64,000 bases of DNA from JASHPR01 sp963778075 (GCA_963778075.1 CAVZTJ010000014.1:15256-79255), one strand, 5' to 3'; numbered from the stretch's first letter, positions 1 through 10,222 are shown. Numbers and translations are program-made. The notes: generated by a model not told the origin, from the letters alone.

Positions 1-212
1 GGCACTTCGACTGGGAGCAGATCTACGACGCCGAGGGCTACATCGCGCTGCTCGAGACGTTCTCCGGGCACATCGCGATGGCGGACTGGCAGCGGGAACG
101 CCTCTACAGCGAGATCCGCCGCCGTCTGGCCCAGCGTCCAGACGGTACCCTCCGCCGGCACTGGGGCGCCGCCCTCCACGTCGCCCGCCGCCTGAACGGC
201 CAAGTTTCATGA
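1..212 (+). CDS. C-terminal end of class I SAM-dependent methyltransferase (partial)
   Basis: Only the last 69 codons are present, in frame from base 3; the gene begins outside the window. The visible tail reads HFDWEQIYDAEGYIALLETF, then FSGHIAM and an Arg-rich RRRLAQRPDGTLRRHW segment. I know this ending from actinobacterial class I SAM-dependent methyltransferases (Methyltransf_11/25 type), where the tail follows the Rossmann fold and carries a conserved FSGH motif. No catalytic motif is in view, so the substrate is unknown. The stop codon lies inside the first arm of an inverted repeat that may act as a terminator. Confidence 0.7.
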   Translation, partial: HFDWEQIYDAEGYIALLETFSGHIAMADWQRERLYSEIRRRLAQRPDGTLRRHWGAALHVARRLNGQVS

Positions 213-261
213 TCGTGGAGAGTCTTGGTTGCGATGCCGGAAAAGTCATCACGATCATGAA
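206..261. repeat. CATGATCG-type inverted repeat (copy 1)
   Basis: TTCATGATCGTG (206-217) is matched by its exact reverse complement CACGATCATGAA (250-261), giving a 12-bp stem with a 32-nt loop. The left arm overlaps the stop codon of the upstream methyltransferase gene. A second copy with longer arms lies at 19219-19271. Two further half-sites reading GATCATGAAGCG lie at 324-335 and 360-371. It may be a dispersed intergenic palindrome or a transcript-end hairpin; there is no T-run. Confidence 0.6.
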
Positions 262-361
262 GGAAGTCATCCGGCGGCCAGCAACCCGCCGTGTCAGGCA
301 GGCGGCACCAAGCTTGACATTGAGATCATGAAGCGGGCGGGCGCACGGCCAGCCAGCGCGA

Positions 362-932
362 TCATGAAGCGTCGCGCAGGGGCCAGCGGGAGACGGTCTC
401 GTAGTGCGGCGCGGCGCCCACGCCGCCTGGGGTGCTGCGGATCAGGTGGATCTCGGTCGCCGTCCAGGGTGTCCCCGCGTATCCGGATAGCTCGGCAACC
501 AGCCCGCTGACGTCGGTGGGCTCGCGGCACCGGGCCAGGGTCACGTGCGGCCGGAACCGCCTGCCCTCGTCCGGCGGGGGCGCCCCGGCGCGCCGGGCAC
601 CGGCCGCGACGGACGCGGCCAGCGCCGCAAGGGCGCGGTGGTCGCCGCGGAGTCCGGTCCACAGCACCCGGGCACGGGCCGGTCCGGGGAAGGCCCCGCC
701 GGCCAGCCAGGGACACCGGCAGGCCCGGGTGCCTGCCCGCCGCCCGCTCCAGCCGCGGCCCGAGCGCGGCCGCCGTGTCGTCGCCGACCTCGCCCAGGAA
801 CGCGAGCGTGAGGTGCCAGGCGGGCATGCCGGTCCAGCGCAGCGCGGGCCAGCCGGGCCGCAGCGGCGCCACCGCCGCCTCGAGCTCACCGAGCACCTCA
901 GGCGGCGGCACGACCGCAACGAACAGCCTCAC
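362..932 (-). pseudogene. thpR: RNA 2',3'-cyclic phosphodiesterase (2H family), frameshifted
   Basis: The protein belongs to the 2H phosphoesterase / LigT-ThpR family, which opens 2',3'-cyclic phosphate ends of RNA. The first half (MRLFVAVVPPPEVLGEL...) contains the first HxT motif, HLT in WHLTLAFLGEV. The second half contains the second, HVT in FRPHVTLAR, but lies in another frame. The switch falls near 695-705, in a GC-rich run around LPVSLAG/GAFPG. The two frames together give a normal length of about 190 residues with both catalytic motifs, so a one-base sequencing error is as likely as a true pseudogene. The end overlaps a GATCATGAAGCG repeat. Confidence 0.8.
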
Positions 933-965
933 ACGTGCATGCTGCCAGGCCGGCGGCGGCCGGGG

Positions 966-2216
966 TCAGGCGGCCACTCGCGCGGGCCGCAGGTACTCGC
1001 GCACCCGCTTGCCCCGGCTGTGCGCGAACATCAGCCCGACCACGGCGGTGGCCACCCCTGAGATCACTCCCCCGGCGAGCAGGCTCACCCGGGGGCCGAA
1101 CGCCTCGGCTGCCCAGCCGACCAGTGGCGACCCGATCGGCGCGCCGCCGAGAAAGACCAGCATGTACAGGCCCATGACGCGGCCGCGCATCTCGGCGGTG
1201 GTGCCGAGCTGGGTCGCGGAGTTCGCGGCGGTCGAGAACGTGAGCAGGGCCAGGCCGGTCGGCACCAGCATGATCAGGTACGACCAGAAGTCCGGCATCA
1301 GGCCCGCGGTCACCTCCAGGACGCTGAACGCAGCGGCGGTGCTGAGCAGCAGCGTCATCGTGGGCCTGGCGCGCCGGGCGGCGAGCAAGGCGCCGGCCAG
1401 CGACCCGACCGCGAGTACCGCCGACGCCAGGCCGAACAGGCCGGCGCCGGTGTGGAACACCTGGCGCGACATCAGCGCGTTGGTGACCTGGAAGTTCATC
1501 CCGAACGTGGCCACGAAGAAGATCAGCACCATGGTCATCCACAGCGCCGGGCGCTCCCTGACGTAGTGCATGGCCTCGCGCAGCTGCCCCTTGGCCCGGG
1601 GCACGGACTCCACCACCTTCAGCTCGGACACCCGCATCAGCTTGAGGCTGATCAGCACGGCACCGTAGGACGCCGCGTTGACCAGGAACGCGGCCGGAGT
1701 CCCGAGCGCAGCGATGACCAGTCCGGCCACGGCGGGGCCAACGATCCTGGCCAGGTTGAACACCGCGCTGTTGAGGGCGATCGCGTTCGCGAGGCCGTCG
1801 CGGCCGACCATCTCGGTGGCGAACGCCTGCCGGGTCGGGTTGTCGACGACGGTGACCATGCCGAGCGCGAATGCCAGCGCGTACACCTGCCAGATGTGCA
1901 CGCCATGGGTGATCGCCAGCACGCCGAGGATCAGCGCCAGCCCGCCCATGGCCGCCTGCGTCGCCATCAGCACGCGGCGCTTGGGGTACCGGTCGGCGAC
2001 CATCCCGCCCCACATGCTCAGCAGCGTCGGCAGGAACTGCAGCCCGGTGGTGATGCCGAGCGCCGACCCGCTGCCGTGGGTGAGCTCGAGCACCAGCCAG
2101 TCCTGCGCCACCCGCTGCATCCAGGTGCCCGTGTTCGAGATCACCTGGCCGGTCGCGAACAGCCGGTAGTTGCGGGTGTGCAGCGACCCAAAGGTCCGCT
2201 GCAGCAGCCCGGTCAG
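966..2216 (-). CDS. MFS transporter, EntS/MFS_3-type exporter
   Basis: This is a major facilitator protein of about 416 residues with about 12 hydrophobic segments. It resembles the actinobacterial MFS_3 group that includes enterobactin-exporter-like proteins. Family signatures include NYRLFATGQVISNTGTWMQR at the N-terminus and the loop GGMVADRYPKRR between helices 2 and 3. No ATG, GTG or TTG lies at the expected start. A CTG whose last two bases form part of the upstream MarR stop (CTGA, 4-bp overlap) gives exactly the usual N-terminus, so I chose 2216. Translational coupling to MarR is therefore likely. The substrate is unknown; with a MarR partner, drug or metabolite export is the usual role. 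Confidence 0.85.
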   Translation of the reverse strand: MTGLLQRTFGSLHTRNYRLFATGQVISNTGTWMQRVAQDWLVLELTHGSGSALGITTGLQFLPTLLSMWGGMVADRYPKRRVLMATQAAMGGLALILGVLAITHGVHIWQVYALAFALGMVTVVDNPTRQAFATEMVGRDGLANAIALNSAVFNLARIVGPAVAGLVIAALGTPAAFLVNAASYGAVLISLKLMRVSELKVVESVPRAKGQLREAMHYVRERPALWMTMVLIFFVATFGMNFQVTNALMSRQVFHTGAGLFGLASAVLAVGSLAGALLAARRARPTMTLLLSTAAAFSVLEVTAGLMPDFWSYLIMLVPTGLALLTFSTAANSATQLGTTAEMRGRVMGLYMLVFLGGAPIGSPLVGWAAEAFGPRVSLLAGGVISGVATAVVGLMFAHSRGKRVREYLRPARVAA

Positions 2217-2674
2217 GACTGACTGAGCTTCTCCAGGATGGGCGCTGCCGCGCGCAGCTTCGCCCGTTCGGCCGGGGTCAGCTCCCGCAGCCGCTTGGCC
2301 AGCCAGGCTTCCCTGACTCGCCGCGACGCCTGCACCAGCTCCCGGCCGGTATCGGTCACCGTGAGCACCACCTGGCGCTTGTCCGTGGCGTGCGCGGCCC
2401 GGGCGACCAAATCGTGCTGCTCGAGAACGGCGATGACCCTCGTCATGGAGGGTGGCTGCACCTTCTCGTGTTCGGCGAGCTCGCCCGGAGTCATGGCGCC
2501 ATGCGCCACGAGCGTTGCCAGGGCGCCCATCTGGGTGTCGGACAGCTCGGAGAGCACGGGCAATCCGTGCGCTGCCCGCTCGGCGCGGAGCCGGCGCGCG
2601 AGTCGCGTCACCGAGATCCGAAGCGCCGAGGCCAGGCCCGCGTCTGACCTGGTCTCCTGTGTAGTCATGTTCAT
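2213..2674 (-). CDS. MarR family transcriptional regulator
   Basis: The protein has 153 residues and a winged-helix MarR fold. It shows LSELSDTQMGALATLVAHG (helix 2), the recognition region MTPGELAEHEKVQPPSMTRV and the wing DKRQVVLTVTDTGRELV. It is co-transcribed with the MFS exporter, whose start overlaps its stop by 4 bp. MarR proteins are usually repressors released by small ligands. A 26-bp palindrome at 2674-2699 abuts its own start codon, which suggests autorepression. A second in-frame ATG two codons downstream (2668) could be the real start. Confidence 0.9.
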   Translation of the reverse strand: MNMTTQETRSDAGLASALRISVTRLARRLRAERAAHGLPVLSELSDTQMGALATLVAHGAMTPGELAEHEKVQPPSMTRVIAVLEQHDLVARAAHATDKRQVVLTVTDTGRELVQASRRVREAWLAKRLRELTPAERAKLRAAAPILEKLSQS

Positions 2675-2699
2675 TAGCCTGAGTCATTACTCTTGCTAA
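2674..2699. promoter_or_regulatory. Putative MarR operator
   Basis: The arms TTAGC-N2-GAGT and ACTC-N2-GCTAA are exact inverted repeats around the centre catt. The element starts at the first base of the marR start codon and lies upstream of the divergent DUF2530 gene. The size and position fit a MarR dimer site. This is an inference from symmetry and place. Confidence 0.65.
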
Positions 2700-2812
2700 C
2701 GGTAGCGGAGCGCCTCGCATTCCGCATGGCCGATAGCGGGGTTGGCCAGGCACGCGGCGCGTACCAGGCACTAAGTACACCACGCATCGCGGACAGAGTT
2801 AACGTGGATCAC

Positions 2813-3073
2813 GTGAGCAACGCCCGCCGGCCGGCCCCGGAACCGCTAGAGGCCAACGATCAGATGGTCACCGCGGTGATCACGGCCGGCTGGGCGGTCG
2901 CGCTGATCGTCCTGCTGGCGATCAGGACGGACATCCCGGCGCCCGACCGGTGGTGGATCTGGACCTGCGTCACGGGTCTCGGGATCGGCGTATTCGGGCT
3001 GCTGTACGTCCCGCGGCTGAAGCGGTCGCGGGAGCGTGCCGCGCGCCGCCGCGCCGACGACGCCCCGGGCTAA
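2813..3073 (+). CDS. DUF2530 small membrane protein
   Basis: An 86-residue protein beginning at GTG (VSNARRPAPEPLEAND). It has two hydrophobic helices (AVITAGWAVALIVLLAI and WWIWTCVTGLGIGVFGLLYV) and a basic tail KRSRERAARRR. The layout and the neighbouring DUF3027 gene match DUF2530, a function-unknown actinobacterial inner-membrane family. It is divergent from marR and converges on DUF3027 with a 4-bp overlap of stop codons. An upstream in-frame start would add unrelated residues, so the GTG is preferred. Confidence 0.75.
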   Translation: MSNARRPAPEPLEANDQMVTAVITAGWAVALIVLLAIRTDIPAPDRWWIWTCVTGLGIGVFGLLYVPRLKRSRERAARRRADDAPG

Positions 3074-3966
3074 GCGTGGTCGAGCGACTCGAAGACGGTC
3101 TCCTCCATCGAGACGCCCGGCATGTCGACCAGGTCGTACCCGAGTTCGTCGATGACCGGCGAGGCCGCACCGGGAGTGGCCGCCTCGGAATGCGCGCCGC
3201 AGCCGTGGTCGAGCGACACGACGCGCCCGTCGTCCGGCGCGAACTCGTTCGCGCAGACCCCGAACACCCGGCCGAGCGAGCCCTCGAGGCGCACCAGGAA
3301 GCCGCAGGTCATGCACGGACCGGGGGCCGCGTGTGCCAGAGGGCTGCGCGGCCCGTGCTCTCCGGAGTACCAGCGCAGCGCGGTCTCGTCCCGGCCGATG
3401 GCGGACAATACCCTGGAACGTTTAGGCCCGGGGTCGGTCTGGTATCCGGGAGCCGGACCGGCGCCGGACGGCTGGGAGCGCGTCACGGGACTGCCCGGCG
3501 GCGGGTCGATCGTGGGTAGCGCGGCGTCCCAAGGGGCGGCGTCATCCCAGTCGAGCACGCCTTCGTCGCCTTCGAGCAGGGCCTCTGGGACGAGCCGCTC
3601 GTCGTCGTCCGAGGCCGGCAGCAGGTCGCCGACGCCCACGTCACCGGGACGGACCCGGTCGCGCCATGGCACCCAGTCCGGCGCGAGGAGCGAATCGGGG
3701 CCCGGCAGCAGCAGGCTCTCGCTGACCGTCACCGTCTTGGCCCGCGAAGCCCGCGCGACCGTCACTGCCCAGCGCCACCCGGTGTAGGCCGGGTCCAGGG
3801 ACGCGAACAGGTGCGTGGCGAGGCGATCGCCGTCTGCCTCGACGCCTAGATGCTCGCCGACCTGTTCGGGCCCCGCCATCTCGTTGGCGGCGGACCTGGC
3901 CAGGTCGACGGCGGCGGCGCAGGCCTCATCGATCTCGCGGCTGGTGCGGGCGGTGACCGTGCTCAC
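3070..3966 (-). CDS. DUF3027 domain protein
   Basis: A 298-residue soluble protein matching DUF3027, an actinobacterial family of unknown function. Recognisable parts are LDPAYTGWRWAVTVARASRA, VTVSESLLLPGPDSLLAPDW, VPWRDRVRPGDVGVGDLLPA and a C-terminal cluster with CMTCGFLVRLEGSLGRVFGV followed by CANEFAPDDGRVVSLDHGCGAHSE. The cysteines CMTC..CANE..HGCGAH look like a metal-binding site. It is conserved beside DUF2530 and the extended cold-shock gene in Streptomyces. Confidence 0.85.
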   Translation of the reverse strand: MSTVTARTSREIDEACAAAVDLARSAANEMAGPEQVGEHLGVEADGDRLATHLFASLDPAYTGWRWAVTVARASRAKTVTVSESLLLPGPDSLLAPDWVPWRDRVRPGDVGVGDLLPASDDDERLVPEALLEGDEGVLDWDDAAPWDAALPTIDPPPGSPVTRSQPSGAGPAPGYQTDPGPKRSRVLSAIGRDETALRWYSGEHGPRSPLAHAAPGPCMTCGFLVRLEGSLGRVFGVCANEFAPDDGRVVSLDHGCGAHSEAATPGAASPVIDELGYDLVDMPGVSMEETVFESLDHA

Positions 3967-4194
3967 GTTAAGTAATTGTTCCTCATTCGGTGGTAAGCAC
4001 GCATGCGGGACGCGGACTACCGGCGATTCGATGACCTGGGAAGGTCGTCGCAGTGCTACAGAAGCAGAATACTTGGGCTATGGACGAGACGGGGACGCGC
4101 GCCGCGGCAATCATTGAACGCTTCCCGGTGTGGAGGCGCACGGCAGGCCGCGGCCCCCGGCGGGCCTAGGATCAGTCGGAGAGAACGAGGAGCA

Positions 4195-5724
4195 TTGCGG
4201 AGCACGGAAGAGCCGGGCACACGGCCGGGGGCGTTTGGGTCCGCCTACCGGGTAGTCCGCCGCGGCGGACAGGCAGCGAGGCGGCAGGTCATCGCTGCGT
4301 CCGGCGGGCCAGCGCGAACCCGCATCGTGCTCGTGCTCGGCAGCGTGCTGGCGCTGTCCAGCGCGGACTCCTCCACGGTCGGCGCGGCAGCGATCGAGCT
4401 GCGGCATTCGCTGCACATCGGGAACACCGACATCGGCCTGCTGGTCGCCGTGACGTCGCTGGTGGGCGCCGTCTTCTCGGTTCCGTTCGGCATGCTCGCC
4501 GACCGGGCGCGGCGCACCTGGATCCTTGGCATCGCGATCGTGATCTGGGGCATCGCGATGATCTGGGGCGCGACCGCATCCACGTTCACGCAGCTGCTCT
4601 TCGACCGGATCTGGCTCGGGGCGGTGACCGCTGCCACGGCACCCACGGTGGCGTCGCTGGTCGGCGACTGGATCCCGGGGTCGGAGCGAGGCAAGATCTT
4701 CGGCTACATCCTCACCGGGGAGCTGGCCGGGGCGGGCGTCGGCTTCGCCGTCACCGGCGACATCGCCGCGCTGTCGTGGCGCGCCGCCTTCGTCATCCTC
4801 GCCCTTCCGGCCTTCCTCCTCGCGTACCTGGTCTTCCGGCTGCCGGAGCCGGCCCGCGGCGGGCAGGGCGTGCTCGCCCCCGAGCCCGGCTACGGGCCGG
4901 CGGCGAGTGCCGCCACACAGCCCGAGCCCGATCCGGAGCCGGAAAAGAAGGGGCACGAGCCGACCGACGCTCAGCGCATAGCGCAGGCCCGCGGGATCGT
5001 GCCCGACCCCGGCCTGCTCGAGCTCCACCCGCGCCCGCGGATGGGCCTCGGCGAGGCGATCAGGTACGTGCTTCGGGTCCGCACCAACGTCGCCCTGATC
5101 GTGTCCGGGGCACTCGGCTACTACTTCCTGGCCGGCGTGCAGACGTTCGGCGTGGAGTTCGTGCGCGGGCAGTACAACGTCAATCAGGTGCTCGCCAACT
5201 TCCTGCTGCTGGTCGTCGGGGCGGGCGCGGTCATCGGGGTGCTGGCCGGCGGGCCGCTCGGGGACGCCCTGCTGCACCGGGGGCGGCTGAACGGCCGGGT
5301 GTTGGTCGCCGCGGTGGCGGCCACGATCACCGTGCTGCTGTTCATCCCGGCGCTGCTCACCAGGAGCTCGCTGACCGCGCTGCCGTACATCGTGCTGGCG
5401 GCGGCCTGCCTGTCGGCGCAGAACCCGCCGATCGACGCCGCGCGGCTGGACATCATGCCCGCGTTCCTGTGGGGGCGCGCCGAGGGCATACGCAACCTGG
5501 TTCGCACCGGCGCCCAGGCGCTGGCGCCCGTGCTGTTCGGCGCCGTTTCCCAGTACGTGTTCGGCGGCGGGAACAGCGGGCTGCGGTGGACCTTCCTCGT
5601 CATGATGGTCCCGCTGAGCCTCTCGGCCGTGTTCCTGTTCGGGGCGAGCCGGAGATACCCGGTCGACGTCGCGACCGCCGCAGCCATCCCGGTCCCGAAC
5701 CCGCGCACCGCGACCCAGGCCTAG
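4195..5724 (+). CDS. MFS transporter, spinster/hexuronate-like
   Basis: A 12-helix major facilitator protein. The first helix region is RIVLVLGSVLALSSADSSTV and the motif-A loop is GMLADRARRTW. WIPGSERGKIFGYILTGELA and a long acidic/proline central loop (about residues 220-285) follow, then the second six helices. It resembles spinster-type carriers. I chose a TTG at 4195 because GAGGAG lies just upstream, but the spacing is short; a start further downstream, near 4327, is possible. The gene stands alone between DUF3027 and the cold-shock gene. The substrate is unknown. Confidence 0.75.
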   Translation: MRSTEEPGTRPGAFGSAYRVVRRGGQAARRQVIAASGGPARTRIVLVLGSVLALSSADSSTVGAAAIELRHSLHIGNTDIGLLVAVTSLVGAVFSVPFGMLADRARRTWILGIAIVIWGIAMIWGATASTFTQLLFDRIWLGAVTAATAPTVASLVGDWIPGSERGKIFGYILTGELAGAGVGFAVTGDIAALSWRAAFVILALPAFLLAYLVFRLPEPARGGQGVLAPEPGYGPAASAATQPEPDPEPEKKGHEPTDAQRIAQARGIVPDPGLLELHPRPRMGLGEAIRYVLRVRTNVALIVSGALGYYFLAGVQTFGVEFVRGQYNVNQVLANFLLLVVGAGAVIGVLAGGPLGDALLHRGRLNGRVLVAAVAATITVLLFIPALLTRSSLTALPYIVLAAACLSAQNPPIDAARLDIMPAFLWGRAEGIRNLVRTGAQALAPVLFGAVSQYVFGGGNSGLRWTFLVMMVPLSLSAVFLFGASRRYPVDVATAAAIPVPNPRTATQA

Positions 5725-5745
5725 CGGCTGGTGGGGCGGACTGGG

Positions 5746-6129
5746 TCAGGCTTCGAGGTCGCTGGCGACGGCGCGGAGAACCGTCGCGATCTTCTTCGAG
5801 TCGCGGTTGTCCGGGTGCTTGCCGCGCCGGTAGGTGTTGGACACCCCGTCCAGCAGCTTGATCAGGTCCTCGATGATGACCGTCATCTCGTCTGGGCTCT
5901 TCCGGCTGGCCTTCGACACGGTCGGCGGCGGGTCAAGGGTCCGTACCTGGAGTGCCTGCGTGCCCCGGCGGCCCTCGGCGACGCCGAACTCGACGCGCTG
6001 GCCGGGACGCAACACCGTTCCGGCACTCTGCAGGGCAGTTGAGTGCACAAAAACCTCACCCCCGTCGTCGCGGGTGAGAAAGCCGAATCCTTTGTCGGCG
6101 TCATACCACTTGACTTTGCCAGTGGGCAC
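5746..6129 (-). CDS. Cold-shock domain protein with C-terminal extension
   Basis: A 127-residue protein starting at GTG. Residues 1-66 form a cold-shock domain with the RNP1-like KGFGFLTRDDGG and RNP2-like VFVHSTAL motifs that bind single-stranded nucleic acid. The remaining part (DEMTVIIEDLIKLLDGVSNT, then RRGKHPDNRDSKKIATVLRA) is the extension of the 127-residue actinobacterial type found beside DUF3027. AAGGT precedes the start. It probably acts as an RNA chaperone. The extension's role is unknown. Confidence 0.88.
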   Translation of the reverse strand: MPTGKVKWYDADKGFGFLTRDDGGEVFVHSTALQSAGTVLRPGQRVEFGVAEGRRGTQALQVRTLDPPPTVSKASRKSPDEMTVIIEDLIKLLDGVSNTYRRGKHPDNRDSKKIATVLRAVASDLEA

Positions 6130-6306
6130 GAGCGAGACCTTACGCGAAGAGGAACCATAGGTGTGCCCGCAGGGGCACGTCACACAAGGCTATCGGTACC
6201 GCGACGGTTATGGCGGATCCTGACCTCCCCGAGACGGCCCGTGATCGCCCGGTTGCGGGGTGCCAGCGGACCGCGCCAACTAGGCGAGCGGCAGGACCCG
6301 GGCAGC

Positions 6307-6341
6307 GACGTGGCCCCGGCCGCAGCGGCCAGGGCCACGTC
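6307..6341 (-). terminator. Strong hairpin, putative terminator
   Basis: GACGTGGCCC (307-316) pairs exactly with GGGCCACGTC (332-341), enclosing a further GGCC/GGCC stem. It lies downstream of the minus-strand HAAS-like gene. There is no clear T-run. The rest of 6130-6525 shows no credible gene; it holds this hairpin and the upstream region of the cold-shock gene. Confidence 0.55.
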
Positions 6342-6525
6342 CTCCACAGCCTCACACGTCGGATGGTGCTGGGACGGGATCGCGTGCGAAGCCAGGAACA
6401 AGCGGGTACTGCCGACTACTCCCGCGAAGCATCAACGCCCAGGTCAGTGATACCCGGGTCCGGTCATGGGCAATCATGCGCGACTGGTGTTGCCACTGTG
6501 ATCCGACGTCGCGGCGCGTCCCCGC

Positions 6526-7950
6526 TCAGCGGCGCCGGCCCCGGACCCACGACGGCACGGGCTGAGACCGTTGGCCGCGCTGCATGCGCCACGCCAGGTA
6601 GACCGCGGCGAGCAACATTCCGATCTTGAAAAGCGTCGCCGCGGCGGACAGCGCCTCGTCGCCGTAAGCAGCGGCGTCCTGACGCTTACCACCGAAGGAC
6701 TCGGCTATGGCGGTCCCGGCGATGACCAGCGCCACGAGCCCGGGGACGGTCAGCCATTTGTCCCCGACGCCCCACAGTCTCGACGTCAGCACCAGACCGG
6801 AGCCGACCAGCCAGAGCAGGAAGCCGACCAGCCAGATCGGAGCCGGGAAGATCAGCCCCGCGATGGCCAGCAGCGCGATGGCGATCACCTCCAGCCGGTG
6901 CTGGCGCCAGGCATCGACCACCGCCGCAGCGAAGCCCTTGGTCACGTCCGTTGGCTGGATGAGCTGGAGGCGCCGCTGGCGCGCTGTGGTCATCCGTGCG
7001 GGCGTCGGAACCACGGCCCGCTGCTGCGCACCGGAAGCAGGGGCGACCTCGATTACCGCGCCTCCCGCCGGGCCCTGGCCGGCCACAGCACCGCCGAACC
7101 CGGAAGGGCCTGCGGCACGCTCCGGACCACCAGGTCCCTGAGCAGCGGGCTGGACGGGCGCGGGTCCGGCGGGAGGCGGTCCGGCGGGCGCGGCTCCGCC
7201 GACAGTGGCAGGCCCGGCACCGGCAGTGGCAGGCCCGGCGCCAGCAGGCCTTGCTGGCGGCCCGGAGGGCACCGGGCCAGGGCGGCCAGCTGGCGCCGGC
7301 GGCGCGGTGCCACGCGGCACCGGGGTCGCGGATTCAGGCCCCGTGGCGGCCGACGGTTCGGCGTCCGTACCCGGCTGAACCGGGCCGCCCGCGGGCTGCC
7401 GGGAACTCCCGCGCCGTGCCCGCGGAATTCTACGGGCCCGGCTCTGCTGTTCCTGCAGCGGCGCGCCCGGCTTCCAGCGGGCCGAGATCGGGCGGCTGGA
7501 AATGGTGATCTCACCGGTCAGCGGGCGACCGTTTATCTTCGGCGGGCTGGGCGGGCGACTGGGCGACTGGGCGGGCTGGGCGGGCTGGGAGCCCTTCTCG
7601 CCGTCCTTGCCCTTACCTGATCCGCCATCCCCTGACCCGGCCCGGCCCGTTGCTGCCCGGGCCCGGGACTTCCACAGGCCGGATCGGGCGGCCGCAGCAT
7701 CCCGTTTGCTCTGCAGCGTCGCCAGCCTGGCGTGCTCGCGCTCAACGACGGCCTCCGGCTCGCCGAGGTCGTTGAGGGCTCTCAGCACCGCGGCGGGATC
7801 GGCGGTATCACGGCCGCCAGATTGGCGCTCTATATATTCGCGAGTACGCGCCAGGAACGCGCGCCTGTCGTCCGACTGGAGCCTCGTCCGTGCCGCAACC
7901 GAGAGGCGGTTGAGGTAATCGCGGATGAGTTGCTCCGCAGGGGGCCTCAT
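6526..7950 (-). CDS. HAAS-like domain membrane protein with Pro/Ala-rich linker
   Basis: A 474-residue protein. The first 80 residues (MRPPAEQLIRDYLNRLSVAA ... YIERQ ... LNDLGEPEAVVEREHARL) resemble HAAS domains, alpha-helical modules that pair with regulators. About 240 residues of Pro/Gly/Ala-rich sequence follow. The C-terminus has basic MTTARQRRLQLI then about four membrane segments (VIAIALLAIAGLIFPAPIWLVG and later). I chose the ATG at 7950, preceded by AGAGGG, over one 15 codons upstream. The function is unknown; a membrane sensor or scaffold is only an inference. Confidence 0.7.
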   Translation of the reverse strand: MRPPAEQLIRDYLNRLSVAARTRLQSDDRRAFLARTREYIERQSGGRDTADPAAVLRALNDLGEPEAVVEREHARLATLQSKRDAAAARSGLWKSRARAATGRAGSGDGGSGKGKDGEKGSQPAQPAQSPSRPPSPPKINGRPLTGEITISSRPISARWKPGAPLQEQQSRARRIPRARRGSSRQPAGGPVQPGTDAEPSAATGPESATPVPRGTAPPAPAGRPGPVPSGPPARPAGAGPATAGAGPATVGGAAPAGPPPAGPAPVQPAAQGPGGPERAAGPSGFGGAVAGQGPAGGAVIEVAPASGAQQRAVVPTPARMTTARQRRLQLIQPTDVTKGFAAAVVDAWRQHRLEVIAIALLAIAGLIFPAPIWLVGFLLWLVGSGLVLTSRLWGVGDKWLTVPGLVALVIAGTAIAESFGGKRQDAAAYGDEALSAAATLFKIGMLLAAVYLAWRMQRGQRSQPVPSWVRGRRR

Positions 7951-8008
7951 GCGCTGATAATCCCTCTTCTGAGGCGAGTTGTGGAGCCCGGACACGCCTG
8001 TAACGCAG

Positions 8009-8041
8009 AAGAGGCGGTCCCGAACTACGGGACCGCCTCTT
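8009..8041 (-). terminator. Intrinsic terminator of groEL
   Basis: A perfect 14-bp stem (8009-8022 with 8028-8041) with loop AACTA lies 38 bases beyond the groEL stop. This is one of the two strongest hairpins in the window. Confidence 0.8.
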
Positions 8042-8078
8042 CGCGTTTGACTATGCAGTACTAGCGAGACTGACGGGA

Positions 8079-9704
<1,626 letters not shown>

Positions 9705-9837
9705 AGGCTCCAGATCCTCCCGGAACTTGTTGCCTTGCGTGCCGATCGAGCCGACGCCCGCGACGGACGGCCGTCCCAGCGGGCAGTCCCTTCCTGCCGC
9801 GCGAGGTCAGCCTCATCGCCCCGATCACGCCACTGCG

Positions 9838-9864
9838 TTGTCACTCTCACCCCGAGAGTGCCAG
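9838..9864. promoter_or_regulatory. CIRCE-like operator (distal to the second copy)
   Basis: TTGTCACTC-N9-GAGTGCCAG matches the HrcA target TTAGCACTC-N9-GAGTGCTAA in most positions with exact N9 spacing. It is the copy nearer to groEL. The nine-base centre is the reverse complement of that in the second copy. Confidence 0.75.
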
Positions 9865-9872
9865 CGTCCTGT

Positions 9873-9899
9873 TTAGCACTCTCGGGGTGAGAGTGCAAG
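9873..9899. promoter_or_regulatory. CIRCE operator
   Basis: TTAGCACTC is an exact left half-site, followed by nine bases and GAGTGCAAG (two mismatches from consensus). It lies about 170 bp upstream of the groEL start. Together with the copy at 9838-9864 it gives a tandem HrcA site. Confidence 0.85.
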
Positions 9900-9969
9900 C
9901 CGGACCGGCTTACGCTGGGCGGCCGCAGCGCCCGGGACACCGGGCGACCGCAGCGCCCGGGATGCCAGA

Positions 9970-10001
9970 AGGCCCGGCCCCCGCCATCGGGGACCGGGCC
10001 T
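9970..10001 (-). terminator. Terminator of the short cold-shock gene
   Basis: AGGCCCGG and ACCGGGCCT-type arms with a CCCC/GGGG inner stem around gccat form a stable hairpin just downstream of the 66-residue cold-shock gene on the minus strand. Confidence 0.7.
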
Positions 10002-10021
10002 CCTAGCTGGTCGTCAGAGAC

Positions 10022-10222
10022 TTACACGGCGCGGACCGCCTCTGCCTGCGGTCCGCGGTCGCTCTGCGTGATGTCGAACTCGACACGCTGGCCCTCTTCG
10101 AGGGTGCGGTAGCCATCCGACTGGATGGCGGAGAAGTGCACGAACACATCCCTACCACCGTCGACCGCGATGAAGCCGTAGCCCTTGTCCGCGTTGAACC
10201 ATTTGACGGTGCCCTGAGCCAT
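10022..10222 (-). CDS. Cold-shock protein CspA family
   Basis: A 66-residue single cold-shock domain, MAQGTVKWFNADKGYGFIAV onward, with RNP1 KGYGFI and RNP2 VFVHFSAI. It ends in QAEAVRAV. It binds single-stranded RNA/DNA and is probably an RNA chaperone. The ATG at 10222 is preceded by AGGGAG at good spacing; longer in-frame starts would add sequence foreign to the family. The 230-bp upstream region probably contains a long 5' UTR, common for such genes, but no motif is clear. Confidence 0.95.
   Translation of the reverse strand: MAQGTVKWFNADKGYGFIAVDGGRDVFVHFSAIQSDGYRTLEEGQRVEFDITQSDRGPQAEAVRAV

Noticed and set aside
4111..5277. Long antisense frames under the MFS gene and under groEL
   Set aside because: They are shadows of high-GC coding sequence, rich in Arg/Pro/Gly and without domains.
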